A stretch of DNA of 64,000 bases. Source: JAAZMI01 sp050942615 (GTDB taxonomy: Bacteria > Bacillota > Dethiobacteria > DTU022 > UBA8154). Below the pieces are notes generated by a model, which worked only from the letters and a program-made list of their open reading frames with translations, was not told the origin of the DNA and ran no database searches. The DNA is taken from assembly GCA_050942615.1 (NCBI GenBank), contig JBMNNQ010000001.1, positions 29,259 through 93,258 on the forward strand. Direction: 5' to 3'. Every line of letters begins with the position of its first letter. Position 1 is the first letter of the stretch. This document shows positions 61,050 through 64,000 of this stretch, piece by piece. The position numbers were made by a program, and so were the translations under genes.

Positions 61050-61754
61050 TTATTCATCAAAAACCAACCCATTCAATTCGGCCCTAATGCTGCGCCAGTT
61101 GGGCAAAAACTTGTCCATGTAGGCAACAAAATTTGCATTATGCAACCGTTCCAGTAAATGCACCATTTCATGAACGACAATATATTCCAAACAGGCCGGG
61201 TTCTTTTTGGCGAGATCAAGGTTCAACCAGATTCTCCCGGCGGTAATATTGCAGCTGCCCCAGCGGGTTTTCATCAGTTTTACCCCCCAGGAGTTTACCT
61301 TGACCCCGATAAGGGGCTCCCACTTTTCTATTAAAGGAGGAATTAAGGCTTTTAATTCGCGGCGATACCATTCCTTCATCACTTTCTGCCTTTGTTCCTT
61401 CGTGCTGCTTTCCCGCACAAACAAATCTAGATAGGTCCGGTTGCGAAGTTCAACCCCCTGCTTCCCCTTATTGGTGTAGATTACATTTAAGAGAAAGCGT
61501 TCCCCCAAAAAATAATGGCTTTCACCGGAAACATATTCCCTGGCCGGCTGCCTTTTCTGTTTTTGAAACTTGACCTGCTGCTTTTTTATCCAGGATAATT
61601 TAGAAACAATAAATAGCCGGAGTGCTTCAGCATCCTGTTTTTTAGGCACCGAAACCCGAACCCTGCCGTCCGGCGGCAGCACCACCAGATGAATGTTTTT
61701 TATATTTTTCTTGATTAATTCTATTTCCAGATCGCCAACAACCAACTTGCCCAC
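61050..61754 (-). CDS. SprT/YgjP-like zinc metalloprotease
   Basis: A 234-residue M48-like (YgjP/DUF45) protein with the zinc site HEMVHLLERLHNANF near residue 195, WGSCNITAGRIWLN before it, and a WYRRELKALIPP helix. Such genes often sit beside type I restriction genes; the role is unknown. GTG 61754 overlaps the hsdR stop (TAGTG) and has GGAGGAATATTA upstream, so it is coupled to hsdR. Confidence 0.9.
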   Translation of the reverse strand: MGKLVVGDLEIELIKKNIKNIHLVVLPPDGRVRVSVPKKQDAEALRLFIVSKLSWIKKQQVKFQKQKRQPAREYVSGESHYFLGERFLLNVIYTNKGKQGVELRNRTYLDLFVRESSTKEQRQKVMKEWYRRELKALIPPLIEKWEPLIGVKVNSWGVKLMKTRWGSCNITAGRIWLNLDLAKKNPACLEYIVVHEMVHLLERLHNANFVAYMDKFLPNWRSIRAELNGLVFDE

Positions 61755-64000
61755 TAATATTCCTCCTGCCGATCCACCAGTAAATAAATTTCTGCTGCAG
61801 ATATTTGCTTATCCTCCAGACATTCCTGGATCAAAGAAAGCATTAGTCTTTCCTTGATTCTATCACCTCGCCAACCGCTTGGTGCTTTTTCCCTGATTTT
61901 CTTATCCAGGGAAATAGCTAAGTTTTCATCTTGACCTAAGTTATCATAAAGGGCCCTTTTGGCTTTAGTATCGATATTGGTAGGATACTTGACAGTGGCC
62001 CCCGGATTTTTGGACATTCTAGCTATTTCAGCAATCCGCCCTAAATGCCTTTCATAAGAAACAGCCGCTTCTTTTCTTTGCCTGATAACCTCCTCCAAAA
62101 GCACGGACATCCTTTCATAATATCTGGGGTTTGTAGGCTTTTCCTCCACAATCAAACGGCGCACATTATTTTCGATCGTTTCTGCAACAGCTTCCCTGTC
62201 ATTTCCTAAATTGGGGGGCAATTCTTTCACAAAGTCTATCCCCCGATCCACAATCAGCTCAACTAAGGTCATTTCTTCAAAAATAGAAATTTGTTTACTG
62301 TCTTCAGCGCTGATATAGTTATCAATCAAATGCCTCATTGCTGGCTCATAGGATTTCAAATCAATATCATCGTCGGCAGCCAGCATGACTTCCCTGCGGG
62401 CATTGTTGAAATGCCTCACATCATTTCTAATATCCTGAATTTCCCGGGGGGTATACCCAACCCCCTCCATTTCATTGGCAATGTTGGCATAAGCCCTGAG
62501 CAGTGCAGCAGTATATTGATAGAAGGCTAATCTCTGAGGTTCATTGTCCTTTAATTCTTTTTCATTAAAAATGTTTTCCCAACAGAAATACCTGATATAT
62601 TGAAGCACCCCTTTGGGAGGAGCCACCGGTTCACACAAAGCTTTAACTTTTTCCAAGGCATCATCCAACCGTTCTTTGGCCTTTTCCAGCCTATTGCTGA
62701 GCAAGCCCTGTACATCTTCCTCGTCATAACCGGCAAAAGCCTCCCCGGTATAATCCTGCACAGATCTTTCCAGACTTTTGAACAAATCCATATAATCCAC
62801 AATGTAGCCATATTCTTTGTCGTCACCATCAAGTCGGTTTACCCGGCAAATGGCTTGAAACAGACCATGGTCTTGCATGCTTTTATCAATATAAAGATAA
62901 GTTGCCGGGGGAGCATCAAAGCCTGTTAGCAGTTTATCAACCACAATAAGTAATTTTAGCTGAGCAGGCTGGTCCACAAATCTCCCTTTGACCTCTTCTT
63001 CAAATTCTGCCAGGCTTTTACCTTGGAGCATTTTTTTATAAATCCTATATTTTTCTACATTTTCAGTGGGTTTATCCTCCCCGGTAGCTTCACCTTTTAT
63101 ATCCCCTATATTTGGATTATAAGATGTGACCAGGGCACACTTCTTAAACCCCGCAGCTTGAAAGAGCTCATAATACTTGCAAGCTGCGTAGATGCTTCTG
63201 GCGATTAACATAGCATTACCGCGTCCATTTTGCAGGCGGTCCTTTGTTTCCATATCGAAGATGATGTCTTTGACGATCTGTTCCAACCGGGAACGGGAGC
63301 TTAACACCCTTTGCAAGGTGCCCCATCTTTGTTTTAACTTGGTTTTTGCATAGTCAGTAAGTCCTTTGGTCTTGGCTTCAAACCACTGATCAATTTTTTC
63401 CTGGGAAGTGATGTCCTGTTCAATATCCCTGGCCTCATAACGCAAATCCAAGATAACTTTATCTCTGACGGCTTCATCAAATTTGTAGGTGTGGATATAA
63501 CTTCCAAAGACTTCGATGCTGGTTGCCTTATCATTTTTCAACAGGGGTGTCCCCGTAAAACCGATGAACATGCTCTCCGGCAGGATTTCCCTCATAGCCG
63601 TGTGCAACTTGCCTGACTGAGTACGATGACATTCATCAACAAAGACATAGATATCGCCCTTGGCTTTAAAACCCCGGGGGAGATTCATTTTTAATTCTGC
63701 AATATATTCATTATAGCTGATATCATCATCTTTTTCTCCCCGGGGCCCAAATTTGTGAACAAGAGAACACAGCAGCAGCGGTGTAGTCTGATTTAGTTTT
63801 TCAAGCAAATCCCTGCCGCTTTTAGTCCTGTAGATATCCTCATCAACACCCTTAAATACTTTCTCAATCTGCTTATCCAGTTCATCCCTGTCTGTGATGA
63901 TCAGCACCCGGGAATCGCTGATATTTTCCCTGATCCATTTGGCAATCCACACCATAACAAGGCTTTTCCCGCTACCTTGAGAGTGCCAGATAATCCCGCT
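61754..64000 (-). CDS. hsdR: Type I restriction endonuclease subunit HsdR, partial
   Basis: The DNA-translocating and cutting subunit, open at the right edge, so only the last 748 residues are seen. It begins inside the motor: Walker A GIIWHSQGSGKSLVMVW, then DEAD-like VDECHRTQSGK, motif III FTGTPLLK, and ICRVNRLDGDDKEYGYIVDY. A C-terminal helical domain follows (about 450-733), ending ISAAEIYLLVDRQEEY. The nuclease domain lies outside the window. HsdM/HsdS are not in the window. It overlaps the metalloprotease gene. Confidence 0.95.
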   Translation of the reverse strand, partial: SGIIWHSQGSGKSLVMVWIAKWIRENISDSRVLIITDRDELDKQIEKVFKGVDEDIYRTKSGRDLLEKLNQTTPLLLCSLVHKFGPRGEKDDDISYNEYIAELKMNLPRGFKAKGDIYVFVDECHRTQSGKLHTAMREILPESMFIGFTGTPLLKNDKATSIEVFGSYIHTYKFDEAVRDKVILDLRYEARDIEQDITSQEKIDQWFEAKTKGLTDYAKTKLKQRWGTLQRVLSSRSRLEQIVKDIIFDMETKDRLQNGRGNAMLIARSIYAACKYYELFQAAGFKKCALVTSYNPNIGDIKGEATGEDKPTENVEKYRIYKKMLQGKSLAEFEEEVKGRFVDQPAQLKLLIVVDKLLTGFDAPPATYLYIDKSMQDHGLFQAICRVNRLDGDDKEYGYIVDYMDLFKSLERSVQDYTGEAFAGYDEEDVQGLLSNRLEKAKERLDDALEKVKALCEPVAPPKGVLQYIRYFCWENIFNEKELKDNEPQRLAFYQYTAALLRAYANIANEMEGVGYTPREIQDIRNDVRHFNNARREVMLAADDDIDLKSYEPAMRHLIDNYISAEDSKQISIFEEMTLVELIVDRGIDFVKELPPNLGNDREAVAETIENNVRRLIVEEKPTNPRYYERMSVLLEEVIRQRKEAAVSYERHLGRIAEIARMSKNPGATVKYPTNIDTKAKRALYDNLGQDENLAISLDKKIREKAPSGWRGDRIKERLMLSLIQECLEDKQISAAEIYLLVDRQEEY

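Overview
The window reads as a chromosomal segment of an anaerobic, endospore-forming Clostridia bacterium, most like Desulfotomaculum/Pelotomaculum/Thermincola-type Peptococcales (inference from gene content; no rRNA is present to confirm it). Support comes from the complete spoIIIAA-AH operon, an uninterrupted sigK, asp23/amaP, a ferredoxin-linked NfnAB pair, a ferredoxin-domain aldo/keto reductase and strong AAGGAGG ribosome sites. All but two of the genes lie on the minus strand, so the operons read from high to low coordinates. No rRNA, tRNA, insertion sequence, prophage or CRISPR array was seen.

Layout, from left to right. 1-1759: nfnA and a partial nfnB/gltA. 1911-3709: nusB, DUF2273, amaP and asp23 behind a good sigma-A promoter. 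3773-9108: the sporulation feeding-tube operon spoIIIAA to spoIIIAH. 9265-11859: two tandem terminators, a CD1247-like Asp-rich zinc-ribbon protein, elongation factor P and a Xaa-Pro peptidase. 12109-18209: a compact type IVa pilus or type II secretion-like cluster (peptidase, assembly ATPase, PilC-like platform, five pilin-like proteins). 18562-21340: a small plus-strand orphan, YqeG phosphatase, sigK and a radical SAM protein. 21510-29067: addA and addB. 29246-32317: a two-component system divergent from a secreted DUF2680 protein. 32613-33818: phosphoglycerate mutase.

33985-42805 is a Tad (Flp, type IVb) pilus locus: flp, cpaA peptidase, two TadE-like proteins, a TadG-like protein, cpaB, cpaE, cpaF, tadB, tadC and a DUF192 protein, closed by a terminator at 33893. 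Directly upstream (43158-45760) lies the most unusual part of the window. It is a second cpaF paralogue whose frame is broken at an eight-C tract and whose C-terminus is fused, through a long low-complexity linker, to a CpaB/RcpC-like domain. Its leader carries a clear cyclic-di-GMP-I riboswitch followed by an intrinsic terminator. Upstream again (45969-52827) are a receiver/HD-GYP protein predicted to degrade c-di-GMP, a sensor kinase with an eroded ATPase domain, an intact membrane sensor kinase, and a FabF-like ketosynthase with a Cys-His-Asn active site. My reading (inference) is that this is a c-di-GMP-responsive module controlling a surface pilus.

53123-60724: a class B penicillin-binding protein, then the alaS-ireB-aldo/keto reductase-ruvX-mltG operon behind a perfect consensus promoter. 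61050-64000: a SprT/YgjP-like metalloprotease and the C-terminal part of a type I restriction HsdR subunit that runs off the right edge.
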